NCBI RefSeq assembly: GCF_028864635.1
Contig: NZ_CP104850.1
Coordinates: forward strand, 936,001-1,000,000
Direction of reading: 5' to 3'
DNA from: Cloacibacterium sp. TD35
GTDB taxonomy: Bacteria; Bacteroidota; Bacteroidia; Flavobacteriales; Weeksellaceae
Length of the DNA stretch: 64,000 nucleotides
Below, piece after piece: positions 8,948 through 16,885 of the stretch (position 1 is the stretch's first letter; the number at the start of each line of letters is the position of its first letter). The notes beneath the pieces were generated by a model that was not told where the DNA came from, made no database searches, and saw only the letters and a program-made list of their open reading frames with translations. The position numbers and the translations under genes are program-made.

Positions 8948-10846
8948 ATGAAAAAATATCTTGTATTCATATATACGTTAATAGGTTTTGTAGCTTTTGC
9001 ACAGAAAACACACACTGTAGCAAAAGGTGATACTCCGTATAATATTTCTAAAAAATATGGAGTAACACTAGACGAACTCACGAAGCTAAATCCTCAAATC
9101 AAAGAGGGTAAATTAGCGATTGGAGATGTTTTAATCATCACTAAGAAAAATTCAGAAGTTGTAAAAACTACTGAAAAAGCAGTGGCTACAACCAATCAAA
9201 AATTAGGCAAAATCGTTCTTCAACCGAAGCAAACGATTTACGGAATTACCAAACAATATCATATTTCTGAAGCGGATTTAAGAAAATTGAATCCTAACTT
9301 AGACCAGCATATGAAAATTGGTGACGAGGTAACTTTGCCTGCTGAAAATATCAAAAAATATGCAGATCAAAATGCATTTGCAAAAACAGAAGTTCCAGTA
9401 GAAAAACCTGTTGAAAAGGCAATAGAAAAGCCAAAAGCAGATGAAGGAACTTATGTGATTCAGCCAAAAGATAACTATTACAGAATTACCAAAAGTTTTA
9501 ACCTTACTCAAGAGGAATTATTTGCCATTAATCCTGGTTTAGAAGAAAAAGGATTGCAACCTGGCGAAGTCATTAATGTGAAAAAACCTCAAAATTCTAA
9601 GGTTAAAGAACCAGTAACTTGGCAAGAAGATAAAAAAACCGAAAAAGCAGAAGTTCAGAATGTAGTTGCAGATGAATATCAAACGTACACGGTTCAGAAT
9701 GGCGATACTGTTTTCGGGATTCTTAATAAATTTAATGTTTCTCTAGACCAATTACTAGAGCTTAATCCTAAACTTTCAGAAGGTTTAAAACCAGGAATGG
9801 TTCTAAAAGTGAAGAAGCTAGAAGCTGGCTATGTTAAAAAATCTGGTGATGAACTAAATGTAGTTTTAATGTTGCCATTTGGTTTTGATGATGGTGACAG
9901 TAAATACAGAAGTATGGCTGCTGATTTCTTAACTGGTGCAAAATTAGCCATCGAAAGAAATGCTAAAGCAGGTCAAAAACTAGATGTAAAAGTAGTAGAT
10001 GCAGGAAGTGAAGCAAGTTTTAAAAATTCACTTACGCAAATCAATCAAAATAATACAGACTTAATCATAGGACCGTTTTTCAAGTCAAACGTTTTAGAAG
10101 TTTTAGACTATGTAAAAACTCAAAAAATTCCTGTGGTAGCTCCGTTTGCGAACTCTCCAGAGCTTAGAAACTATAGTAATCTGGTGATTATCGAAACTGA
10201 GCAAAGTGTTTTTGCAGACAGAATTGTAAAAGAAGTTTCTTTGGCTTATTCAGACCAAAAAATATATATATTAGCAGATGCAGATAAGACGTATGCTAAT
10301 TATATGAAAAAACAATTGGGAAGCCAGTTGAAAAATGCAAACATCACTATAGTAAATTCTTCTGCAGATATCCAGTTAGATACAAATATGATGACCGGTC
10401 AAACCGCTCCTGTAATTGCTATTTTGGCGAATGATAATGATGATGCAGGAAGTGATTTTTCAAAAAGAATCATTGATTTGGCTAAAGAAACTAGCGGAAT
10501 GAAATCATTCAGTATGTATTATCATCCATCTTTTGAAAAAAATATTGCAGAACTCAGCAACGCGAGTTTAGTTTATTTGATGGATAGAAAAATCAACACA
10601 GACGGTGACTTCGAAAAAGAAGTTCTCGCAGATTATAAGAAAAAATATTGCAAAGCACCTTCTAAGTATGCTGTAATAGGTTTTGACGTAGTTAATGATA
10701 TGTTGACCAGAGAAAACAGCAAAGGAGAATTGTTTAAGCAAATGAATAAACCTCAAACTCAATTGGCTACCAAGTTTGAATTTGTACGAAACAAAAACGG
10801 AGCATACGTAAACCAGGGTTACAGAGTAGTAAGATTAGTTCCATAG
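8948..10846 (+). CDS. four-LysM protein with a periplasmic-binding-protein-like domain
   Basis: 632 aa exported protein with a signal peptide (1-19, ending FAQ). Four LysM modules follow at about 21-67, 88-131, 168-212 and 247-290, each with the GD-T-x-x-I-x-x-K-x-x-x-x-x-x-x-L-x-x-L-N-P pattern. The remainder (about 303-632) resembles a type I periplasmic binding fold of the amino-acid ABC transporter kind, including an IGPFFKS stretch. LysM modules bind peptidoglycan, so the protein is probably held in the periplasm on the cell wall. No permease is nearby, so a scaffold or sensing role is as likely as transport. TAATTTTG at 8923-8930 is a possible -7 element. Confidence 0.85.
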   Translation: MKKYLVFIYTLIGFVAFAQKTHTVAKGDTPYNISKKYGVTLDELTKLNPQIKEGKLAIGDVLIITKKNSEVVKTTEKAVATTNQKLGKIVLQPKQTIYGITKQYHISEADLRKLNPNLDQHMKIGDEVTLPAENIKKYADQNAFAKTEVPVEKPVEKAIEKPKADEGTYVIQPKDNYYRITKSFNLTQEELFAINPGLEEKGLQPGEVINVKKPQNSKVKEPVTWQEDKKTEKAEVQNVVADEYQTYTVQNGDTVFGILNKFNVSLDQLLELNPKLSEGLKPGMVLKVKKLEAGYVKKSGDELNVVLMLPFGFDDGDSKYRSMAADFLTGAKLAIERNAKAGQKLDVKVVDAGSEASFKNSLTQINQNNTDLIIGPFFKSNVLEVLDYVKTQKIPVVAPFANSPELRNYSNLVIIETEQSVFADRIVKEVSLAYSDQKIYILADADKTYANYMKKQLGSQLKNANITIVNSSADIQLDTNMMTGQTAPVIAILANDNDDAGSDFSKRIIDLAKETSGMKSFSMYYHPSFEKNIAELSNASLVYLMDRKINTDGDFEKEVLADYKKKYCKAPSKYAVIGFDVVNDMLTRENSKGELFKQMNKPQTQLATKFEFVRNKNGAYVNQGYRVVRLVP

Positions 10847-10906
10847 TTGCGGAAACTAATACTAAAGAAAAAAAGAATAAGACTCAATTTTTATCGAAAA
10901 AAAATT

Positions 10907-11782
10907 ATGAAAGCACTTGTATTTCCAGGGCAAGGTTCTCAATTCGTAGGAATGGGAAAAGAACTCTACGATAGTAGAAAAGAAATTAAAGACCTAATGG
11001 ATTTCAGTAATGAAATTCTAGGTTTTGATATACTGAAAATCATGTTCGAAGGAACAGATGAAGACCTTAAAAAAACAAAAGTTACACAACCAGCAATATT
11101 TATTCATTCTGTAGCTGCTGTAAAGGCAATTGACGGAACAGGAGCTCAAATGGTAGCAGGGCATTCTTTAGGAGAATTTTCTGCATTGGTTGCCAATGGA
11201 GTTTTAAGTTTTGAAGATGGGCTTAAATTGGTTTCAGAAAGAGCTTTGGCTATGCAAGAAGCTTGTGATATCAATCCGTCTTCTATGGCAGCAATTCTAG
11301 GTTTAGATGATGCTAAAGTAGAAGAAATTTGTGCATCTATTGATGGAGTAGTGGTTCCTGCGAATTACAACTGTCCAGGACAATTGGTGATTTCAGGTGA
11401 AACCAAAGCGGTAGAAGAAGCGTGTAATGCTATGAAAGAAGCAGGTGCAAAAAGAGCTTTGATTTTGCCAGTAAATGGTGCGTTTCATTCACCTTTAATG
11501 CAACCCGCACAAGAAAGACTCGCTGCAGCAATAGAAAATGCAAAATTTAGAAAAGCAACCATTCCGGTTTATCAGAATATTACAACGACTGCAGTTACAG
11601 ATCCAGATGAAATTAAGAAAAATCTAATTGCTCAGTTGACAGGACCTGTAAAATGGACGCAGTCTGTGCAAAATATGATTAAAGACGGTGCCACAAGTTT
11701 TGTAGAAGTAGGACCAGGAAAAACTTTGCAAGGACTAATAAAGAAGATTAATTCAGAAATAACAGTCTCGTCTGCAATTTAA
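10907..11782 (+). CDS. fabD: malonyl-CoA:ACP transacylase
   Basis: Cytoplasmic enzyme that loads malonyl groups from CoA onto acyl carrier protein for fatty acid synthesis. 291 aa from the ATG at 10907 (MKALVFPGQGSQFVGMG). The longer in-frame TTG start at 10847 only adds a basic non-conserved stretch. The nucleophile elbow GHSLGE lies near residue 86, the catalytic His is in GAFHSPLM near 194, and VEVGPGKTLQGL closes the domain. It follows the LysM gene with a 60 bp gap and ends at a terminator. Confidence 0.96.
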   Translation: MKALVFPGQGSQFVGMGKELYDSRKEIKDLMDFSNEILGFDILKIMFEGTDEDLKKTKVTQPAIFIHSVAAVKAIDGTGAQMVAGHSLGEFSALVANGVLSFEDGLKLVSERALAMQEACDINPSSMAAILGLDDAKVEEICASIDGVVVPANYNCPGQLVISGETKAVEEACNAMKEAGAKRALILPVNGAFHSPLMQPAQERLAAAIENAKFRKATIPVYQNITTTAVTDPDEIKKNLIAQLTGPVKWTQSVQNMIKDGATSFVEVGPGKTLQGLIKKINSEITVSSAI

Positions 11783-11791
11783 AATAAAAGT

Positions 11792-11819
11792 AAGCCACAA
11801 ATTTTTTTGTGGCTTTTTC
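11792..11819 (+). terminator. terminator after fabD
   Basis: Perfect 10 bp stem AAGCCACAAA (11792-11801) / TTTGTGGCTT (11807-11816) with a T-rich loop and tail. Confidence 0.85.
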
Positions 11820-11848
11820 TTTTATATTTTTGTTAAAAATAAAATCCT

Positions 11849-12751
11849 TTGAAAAATCACATATTTTCACCAGGCAAATTGCTTATTACGTCAGAATATT
11901 TTGTGTTAGATGGAGCTTTAGCATTAGCTGTACCTACTCGACTGGGACAAGATTTTTATTCAGAAGAAGAAAAAGATGGCGCTTCCATAGTTTTTTGGGA
12001 GGCTTTGCATGAGAGCAAACCTTGGCTTTCTATCCAAATAGATTATAAAAATTGGGATATTGTACAGACTAATCTTCCCGAAAGTGCAGCATTTATCTTA
12101 AAAGTACTTCAAAACGTACAAAAACTTTCTGCAGATAAATTTCATAGTGATTCTACCTACAAGATTACCACCAATTTACAGTTCCCTGCGAATTATGGAC
12201 TGGGGAGTAGCTCTACACTGATGAATAATTTAGCAGAATGGTCTCATGTAGATGCGTTTCTTCTTAATGAACTTTCTTTAGGCGGGAGTGGTTATGACAT
12301 AGCTGTAGCTCAAGAAAAATCTGCAATTCTTTATCAAAATAATCCTAGGAGAGTAAAAAGGGTAAATTTTAACCCAAGTTTTGCTGACGATTTAATCTTT
12401 ATTCACCTGAATCAAAAGCAAGATAGCAGAGAAGGAATAAGAGTTTTTCAGTCTCAAAAAAAATCTTTAGTTTTAAGAACTGAGTTTTCAGAAATCACTC
12501 AAAAAGTATTAAGGTGTGAGAGTTTAGAAGAGTTTTCTAATCTTATGATGTTGCACGAGAGTAAGTTAAGTAAATTTTTAGGAATAAAAACAGCCAAAGA
12601 AAATTACTTTCAAGATTGCCCGAGTTTTATTAAAAGTTTGGGAGCTTGGGGCGGAGATTTCGTTCTAGCTTCAAAATTTGGGGATTACAAAAATTACTTT
12701 TTTGAGCGAAATTTTAAAAATATCATAGAATGGAAAGATTTAATATTCTGA
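11849..12751 (+). CDS. GYDIA family GHMP kinase
   Basis: 300 aa small-molecule kinase of the GHMP superfamily (galactokinase, homoserine, mevalonate and phosphomevalonate kinases). The N-terminal FSPGKLLITSEYFVLDG motif, the ATP-binding GLGSSST motif (near residue 118) and the GGSGYDIA segment that names the family are all present. In Bacteroidota these proteins are often taken for mevalonate-pathway kinases, but the substrate is not established here. Translation appears to begin at a TTG (11849), since no ATG precedes the first conserved motif. TATTTTTG at 11825-11832 is a possible -7 element. Confidence 0.85.
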   Translation: MKNHIFSPGKLLITSEYFVLDGALALAVPTRLGQDFYSEEEKDGASIVFWEALHESKPWLSIQIDYKNWDIVQTNLPESAAFILKVLQNVQKLSADKFHSDSTYKITTNLQFPANYGLGSSSTLMNNLAEWSHVDAFLLNELSLGGSGYDIAVAQEKSAILYQNNPRRVKRVNFNPSFADDLIFIHLNQKQDSREGIRVFQSQKKSLVLRTEFSEITQKVLRCESLEEFSNLMMLHESKLSKFLGIKTAKENYFQDCPSFIKSLGAWGGDFVLASKFGDYKNYFFERNFKNIIEWKDLIF

Positions 12752-12765
12752 AAATCAATTTATTG

Positions 12766-12814
12766 GAAATTGGTGATATGACCGATTTCAGTGACTTAAA
12801 TCATTATTTATGAT
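12766..12814. promoter_or_regulatory. two inverted repeats upstream of pckA
   Basis: GAAATTGGT (12766-12774) and ACCGATTTC (12781-12789) form a near-perfect dyad with a 6 nt spacer. A second dyad, ATCAT-TATTT-ATGAT, lies at 12800-12814. A candidate -7 element TACTTTTG (12829-12836) follows. The first dyad looks like an operator for a dimeric regulator; this is an inference. Confidence 0.4.
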
Positions 12815-12859
12815 ATAATAAAACTATATACTTTTGCTAATTTTGTAATACAAAAAAAT

Positions 12860-14485
12860 ATGAACAATAATATTTTAGTTATGAAAAACATTAAAATCAT
12901 TCAAGAGCTACATGATCTAGGTATTACAGGTTATCACGAAGTAGTGTATAACCCAACCTATGAAGAACTTTTTAAAGCGGAAATGTCTGCTAAAAATAAA
13001 GGTTATGAAAAGGGTGCTCTTACAGAATCAGGAGCGGTTGCTGTAAAAACAGGTATTTTCACAGGTAGATCACCTAAAGATAGATATATCGTAAAAGATG
13101 ATGTAACAAAAGATACTATTTGTTGGGATGGAAAAGTTAATTTTCCTACAACTCCAGAGATATTTAAATCTTGTAAAGAATTAGTTTTAGAACAACTTTC
13201 TTCTTCTAAAAAATTATATGTAGTAGATGCATTCTGTGGTAGCAATCCAGATACAAGACTTAAAGTAAGATTTGTAATGGAAGTAGCATGGCAAGCTCAT
13301 TTTGTAACGAATATGTTTATTAGACCATCATTGTATGAGTTAGAAAACTTCGGAACTCCAGATTTCATCGTGATGAATGGTTCTAAAACAGTGAATCCAG
13401 ATTGGCAAGCTCAAGGATTAAATTCTGAAAACTTTGTAATGTTTAACCTTACAGAAAGAATCCAAATCATTGGAGGAACTTGGTATGGTGGTGAGATGAA
13501 GAAAGGGATGTTTGCAATGATGAACTACTATCTTCCATTAAAAGGAATGGCTTCTATGCACTGCTCTGCAAACGTAGGTGAAGAAGGTGATGTAGCATTA
13601 TTCTTCGGACTTTCTGGTACAGGTAAAACTACACTTTCTGCAGACCCAAAAAGATATTTAATTGGTGATGATGAACACGGTTGGGATGATAATGGTGTAT
13701 TTAACTATGAAGGTGGTTGCTACGCAAAAGTAATTGACCTTACTGAAGAAAAAGAACCAGACATTTTCAGAGCGATTAAGAGAGATGCTTTATTAGAAAA
13801 CGTAGTGGTAAATGAATATGGCGAAATAGACTATAAAGATAATTCTATTACAGAAAACACTAGAGTTTCTTACCCAATCTATCATATTAATAAAATTGTA
13901 CTTCCTTCTAAAGCTGGTCACGCTAAAAAAATCGTTTATTTATCAGCAGACGCATTCGGAGTATTGCCTCCAGTATCTATTTTAAGTGATGATCAAGCTC
14001 AATACCACTTCTTATGCGGTTATACATCTAAATTAGCAGGAACAGAGAGAGGAATCACTTCTCCAGAACCTTCATTCTCTCCAGCTTTCGGTGAAGCTTT
14101 CCTTACATTACACCCTACCATGTATTCTAAAACATTAATTGGTAAAATGAAAGAACACGGTGCTAAAGCTTATTTAGTAAATACAGGTTGGAATGGAACT
14201 GGTAAGAGAATTTCTCTTAAAGATACTAGAGCAATTATTGATTCTATTATAGATGGTTCTATAGAAGGTGCGCCTAAAAATGTAGTTCCAATTATGAATT
14301 TAGAAATTCCTACTTCTTTACCAAATGTAACTGAAGGAATTCTAGATCCAAGAAATACTTATGCTGATGCTAGTGAATGGGAAGCAAAAGCTAAAGATTT
14401 AGGAGCTAGATACATTAAAAACTTTGAGCAATATTGTGATACAGAAGAAGGTAGAAGATTAGTTGCGGCTGGTCCTCAATTATAA
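12860..14485 (+). CDS. pckA: phosphoenolpyruvate carboxykinase (ATP)
   Basis: Converts oxaloacetate and ATP to phosphoenolpyruvate, CO2 and ADP: the entry step of gluconeogenesis. 541 aa from the ATG at 12860; the in-frame ATG at 12881 (MKNIKIIQ) is an equally plausible start. Visible motifs are the kinase P-loop [11 protein letters not shown] near residue 250, the metal-binding [20 protein letters not shown] segment just after it, and the substrate-binding GRSPKDR near residue 70. Monocistronic between an upstream dyad region and a terminator. Confidence 0.97.
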   Translation: MNNNILVMKNIKIIQELHDLGITGYHEVVYNPTYEELFKAEMSAKNKGYEKGALTESGAVAVKTGIFTGRSPKDRYIVKDDVTKDTICWDGKVNFPTTPEIFKSCKELVLEQLSSSKKLYVVDAFCGSNPDTRLKVRFVMEVAWQAHFVTNMFIRPSLYELENFGTPDFIVMNGSKTVNPDWQAQGLNSENFVMFNLTERIQIIGGTWYGGEMKKGMFAMMNYYLPLKGMASMHCSANVGEEGDVALFFGLSGTGKTTLSADPKRYLIGDDEHGWDDNGVFNYEGGCYAKVIDLTEEKEPDIFRAIKRDALLENVVVNEYGEIDYKDNSITENTRVSYPIYHINKIVLPSKAGHAKKIVYLSADAFGVLPPVSILSDDQAQYHFLCGYTSKLAGTERGITSPEPSFSPAFGEAFLTLHPTMYSKTLIGKMKEHGAKAYLVNTGWNGTGKRISLKDTRAIIDSIIDGSIEGAPKNVVPIMNLEIPTSLPNVTEGILDPRNTYADASEWEAKAKDLGARYIKNFEQYCDTEEGRRLVAAGPQL

Positions 14486-14508
14486 AAATCAGAAAAATAC
14501 CTAAATAT

Positions 14509-14540
14509 AAAATCCTCAGCGTAAACTGAGGATTTTTTTA
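14509..14540. terminator. bidirectional terminator between pckA and aroQ
   Basis: Stem AAATCCTCAG (14510-14519) / CTGAGGATTT (14526-14535) with a T-run on the plus side. The minus strand reads a matching hairpin directly after the aroQ stop. Confidence 0.8.
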
Positions 14541-14957
14541 TTTTATTGTAGAAATTAAATGAATAATCGCCAATCTGTAGCCTTCTGTGCCAAAACCAGA
14601 GAGTACAGCATCTGTATAAGCTGCGGTAACTGATTTCTGCCTGAATTCTTCGCGCTGATAAATATTACTAATATGAACCTCTATTTTGGGTTTTCTAAGG
14701 TTTTTAAGCGCATCTGCGATGGCGTAAGAATAATGTGTGAAAGCACCAGGATTAATGACAAGCGCATCAAAATCATTTTCTTGAATTTTCCCAATGATTT
14801 CCCCTTCAAAATTAGACTGGAAATACTCAATAATATGTTGTGTATTTTCAGATTTTAAATTCTTTAAAACATCTTCCATAGAAGTATTTCCATAGATGTC
14901 TGGTTCGCGAGTTCCTAGAAGATTAAGGTTGGCTCCGTTTAGTATTAGAATTTTCAT
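14538..14957 (-). CDS. aroQ: type II 3-dehydroquinate dehydratase
   Basis: Third step of the shikimate pathway, dehydrating 3-dehydroquinate to 3-dehydroshikimate. 139 aa, the usual length for the dodecameric type II enzyme. It has the NGANLNLLGTREPDIYG N-terminus (catalytic Tyr), an INPGAFTHYSYAIADAL segment, and an EVHISNIYQREEFR segment. On the minus strand TACCTTTG (14970-14963) lies 5 nt before the ATG, so the mRNA may be leaderless. Confidence 0.96.
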   Translation of the reverse strand: MKILILNGANLNLLGTREPDIYGNTSMEDVLKNLKSENTQHIIEYFQSNFEGEIIGKIQENDFDALVINPGAFTHYSYAIADALKNLRKPKIEVHISNIYQREEFRQKSVTAAYTDAVLSGFGTEGYRLAIIHLISTIK

Positions 14958-14962
14958 ATTCT

Positions 14963-14970
14963 CAAAGGTA
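14963..14970 (-). promoter_or_regulatory. candidate -7 element of aroQ
   Basis: Minus strand TACCTTTG matches TAnnTTTG. No TTTG is found at the usual 19 nt spacing. The start codon would lie at or beside the transcription start. Confidence 0.4.
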
Positions 14971-14983
14971 TGAAATTTTTAAA

Positions 14984-15016
14984 ACAAAAAAAATCCTCAG
15001 ATATTTCTGAGGATTT
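14984..15016 (-). terminator. terminator of the tRNA-Glu/rpsT unit
   Basis: Minus strand stem AAATCCTCAGA / TCTGAGGATTT (14991-15015) followed by a T-run, directly downstream of the first tRNA-Glu. The stem is almost the same as the one after pckA. Confidence 0.8.
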
Positions 15017-15091
15017 TGGTAGCCCGTAGGGGAATCGAACCCCTCTTGCAAGAATGAAAATCTTGAGTCCTAACCGATAGACGAACGGGCC
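15017..15091 (-). tRNA. tRNA-Glu(UUC), copy with encoded CCA
   Basis: Cloverleaf on the minus strand: acceptor GGCCCGT/ACGGGCT, anticodon stem CAAGA/TCTTG around loop TTTTCAT (anticodon TTC), T-arm with GGTTCGATT. The 3' end ACCA is genomically encoded (15020-15017), unlike the second copy. It lies 12 bp after rpsT and before a terminator. Confidence 0.95.
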
Positions 15092-15103
15092 AGAAATTTA
15101 TTC

Positions 15104-15358
15104 TTAAGCTAACTTGTTAACGTGCTTAGTTAACTTACTTTTTAAGTTAGCAGCCTTATTTTTGTGAATAATATTCTTCTTTACTAGTTTGTCTAATAAA
15201 GAGATTACTTTAGGCAATTGCTCTGAAGCAGCTGCTTTGTTTTCTTCATTTCTTAATACTTTCACAGCTGTTCTAGCAGTTTTGTGATAGTATCTGTTTC
15301 TCAATCTTCTTTTCTCAGATTGTCTGATTCTCTTAAGTGCTGATTTATGATTTGCCAT
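15104..15358 (-). CDS. rpsT: 30S ribosomal protein S20
   Basis: 84 aa, very basic helical protein that binds 16S rRNA. It has the characteristic [19 protein letters not shown]-terminus and a [21 protein letters not shown]-terminal helix. It sits between two tRNA-Glu genes on the same strand, 12 bp from the downstream one, so tRNA and mRNA are probably processed from one transcript. It also has its own strong promoter just upstream. Confidence 0.97.
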   Translation of the reverse strand: MANHKSALKRIRQSEKRRLRNRYYHKTARTAVKVLRNEENKAAASEQLPKVISLLDKLVKKNIIHKNKAANLKSKLTKHVNKLA

Positions 15359-15375
15359 AATTGTTTCTGAAATGT

Positions 15376-15411
15376 GGGTGCAAAGATAAAAACTATTTTT
15401 TAATTTGCAAA
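15376..15411 (-). promoter_or_regulatory. rpsT promoter
   Basis: On the minus strand TTTG (15411-15408), 19 nt, TATCTTTG (15388-15381), then CACCC to 15376. This is a full match to the Bacteroidota -33/-7 consensus and carries the TTTGCACnC extension also seen at the tRNA-Glu, rpsL and rplC promoters. Predicted start near 15375, leader about 17 nt. Confidence 0.75.
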
Positions 15412-15438
15412 TTATTTTTTAAAATTTTTTAAAATTTG

Positions 15439-15510
15439 TAGCCTATAGGGGAATCGAACCCCTGTTGCAAGAATGAAAATCTTGAGTCCTAACCACTAGA
15501 CGAATAGGCC
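15439..15510 (-). tRNA. tRNA-Glu(UUC), second copy
   Basis: Minus strand cloverleaf with acceptor GGCCTAT/ATAGGCT, the same TTC anticodon arm and T-loop as the other copy. It differs in the acceptor, D-loop and one base of the variable/T-stem junction. CCA is not encoded (next bases are CAA). It lies upstream of rpsT. Confidence 0.95.
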
Positions 15511-15523
15511 ATTCTTTTTTTGT

Positions 15524-15559
15524 GCGTGCAAAAATAAGAACTTTTTTAGAACTCGCAAA
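15524..15559 (-). promoter_or_regulatory. promoter of tRNA-Glu (second copy)
   Basis: On the minus strand TTTG (15559-15556), 19 nt, TATTTTTG (15536-15529), then CACGC to 15524. Full consensus with the TTTGCACnC extension. The start would be just before the tRNA 5' end. Confidence 0.75.
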
Positions 15560-15569
15560 ATTTTCTTGA

Positions 15570-16841
15570 TTATTTATAAACTTTTTCTATCGTGGTATTG
15601 GTTATACCTTTTTCCTCTAGATCTTTTTGTAGTTTGATGGCTGCTTCTAGAGATTTTACATTGCCATAAGTGTAATAGAATATACCATTAGCTTTTACTT
15701 TTTCTACTTCTTTTAATGATTTTATAATGGGTGAAGAGTTAGGTAATTTATCTTTTCCAGTATATACTTCTAATCTGTAATAGCCCGTATTCATGTCTTG
15801 GTTAGGAATAAAACTTACTGCAGAAGCATTTCTAAATCCAGCGTCTTTGGCTGTTTTAAGATTGTTTTCTTTAATAGAAGCGAAATTAGTTACGCTGTAG
15901 TAATATTTATAAAGCCCGTTTTCTTTGATTGTTAAGATGTAATTAAGTCCTTTAAGGGCAGGGTCTCCCTCGGTATATTTGTTCGGGGTACTCATTAAAA
16001 GAATCCTGAAATCATTTTTAAGAGGTAGTTCTTTTGGCTCTTCTACTATTTTTTTCTGATTTCGATCTATGCGTTTTTTATAACTGGTAATAGCGTCATA
16101 AATAGATTCTGCGATTTCGTCTTGACCTTTGTTAGAGGCTAAATATTCTGCTTCTTCTGCATTACTAATGAATCCTGTTTCTATTAAAACAGATGGCATC
16201 GCGTTTAGGCGTAGTACGTGAAGGTTTTTTTGCATCACTCCTCTAGAATATCTTTTATCTTTTTTTACGAAATTTTCTTCTACATAACCGCCGAAAATCA
16301 AACTGCTTTCTAGGTATTTACTTTGCTGAATTCTTAATGCAATTAATGATTCTGGAGAAGTAGGGTCGTAAGAAGCAAATCTCTCACGGTCTTTTTCATC
16401 TAGAAGAATTACGTCATTCTCTCTTTTGGCAACTTCTAAATTGGTTTTGTTTTGGTCTGGACCTTGTACATAAGTTTCGGTTCCGTAAGGAGTAGATTTG
16501 GTACTGGCATTACAGTGTACAGAGATAAATAAATCAGCGTGGCTTCTATTGGCAAGATCTGTTCTGTCTGTTAGAGAAGGATATTCATCTATTTTTCTGG
16601 TGTAGATGATTTTGTAATCTTTATTTTTTTCGAGCATTCTGCCTAACTTCAATACAATGCCTAGTGTAACGTCTTTTTCTTGTACTAATCCTATGTTTTC
16701 GTATTTTCTAGTTGCTCCCACATCAGAACCGCCGTGACCAGCATCTAATACAATAACAAACTTCTTTTGTGCGCCTAATTGAGCGAAAATTAAAAATAAT
16801 ACTGTTAAAATTATATTAAATGCGTGTTTATGCGTCTTCAT
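15570..16841 (-). CDS. N-acetylmuramoyl-L-alanine amidase (Amidase_3)
   Basis: Periplasmic zinc amidase that cleaves the amide bond between N-acetylmuramic acid and the stem peptide, typically during cell separation. 423 aa with a signal peptide to about residue 24 (GAQ). The Amidase_3 domain spans about 28-250: zinc ligand His36 in LDAGHGGSD, SVHCNAS near 110 and the catalytic Glu in LIETGFIS near 222. The C-terminal third has two SPOR-like stretches (KTAKDAGFRNASAV and KLQKDLEEKGITNT), suggesting targeting to denuded glycan at the septum. Divergent from the LptD-like gene with a 44 bp gap. Confidence 0.92.
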   Translation of the reverse strand: MKTHKHAFNIILTVLFLIFAQLGAQKKFVIVLDAGHGGSDVGATRKYENIGLVQEKDVTLGIVLKLGRMLEKNKDYKIIYTRKIDEYPSLTDRTDLANRSHADLFISVHCNASTKSTPYGTETYVQGPDQNKTNLEVAKRENDVILLDEKDRERFASYDPTSPESLIALRIQQSKYLESSLIFGGYVEENFVKKDKRYSRGVMQKNLHVLRLNAMPSVLIETGFISNAEEAEYLASNKGQDEIAESIYDAITSYKKRIDRNQKKIVEEPKELPLKNDFRILLMSTPNKYTEGDPALKGLNYILTIKENGLYKYYYSVTNFASIKENNLKTAKDAGFRNASAVSFIPNQDMNTGYYRLEVYTGKDKLPNSSPIIKSLKEVEKVKANGIFYYTYGNVKSLEAAIKLQKDLEEKGITNTTIEKVYK

Positions 16842-16885
16842 TTTTTAAAAATTATTAATTTTGGAGCCTGAAATTATAAGCTCCA

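Noticed and set aside
11809-12012. Small ORF overlapping the fabD terminator and the GHMP kinase start
   Set aside because: Out-of-frame shadow of the kinase gene, beginning inside a terminator; composition unlike a protein.
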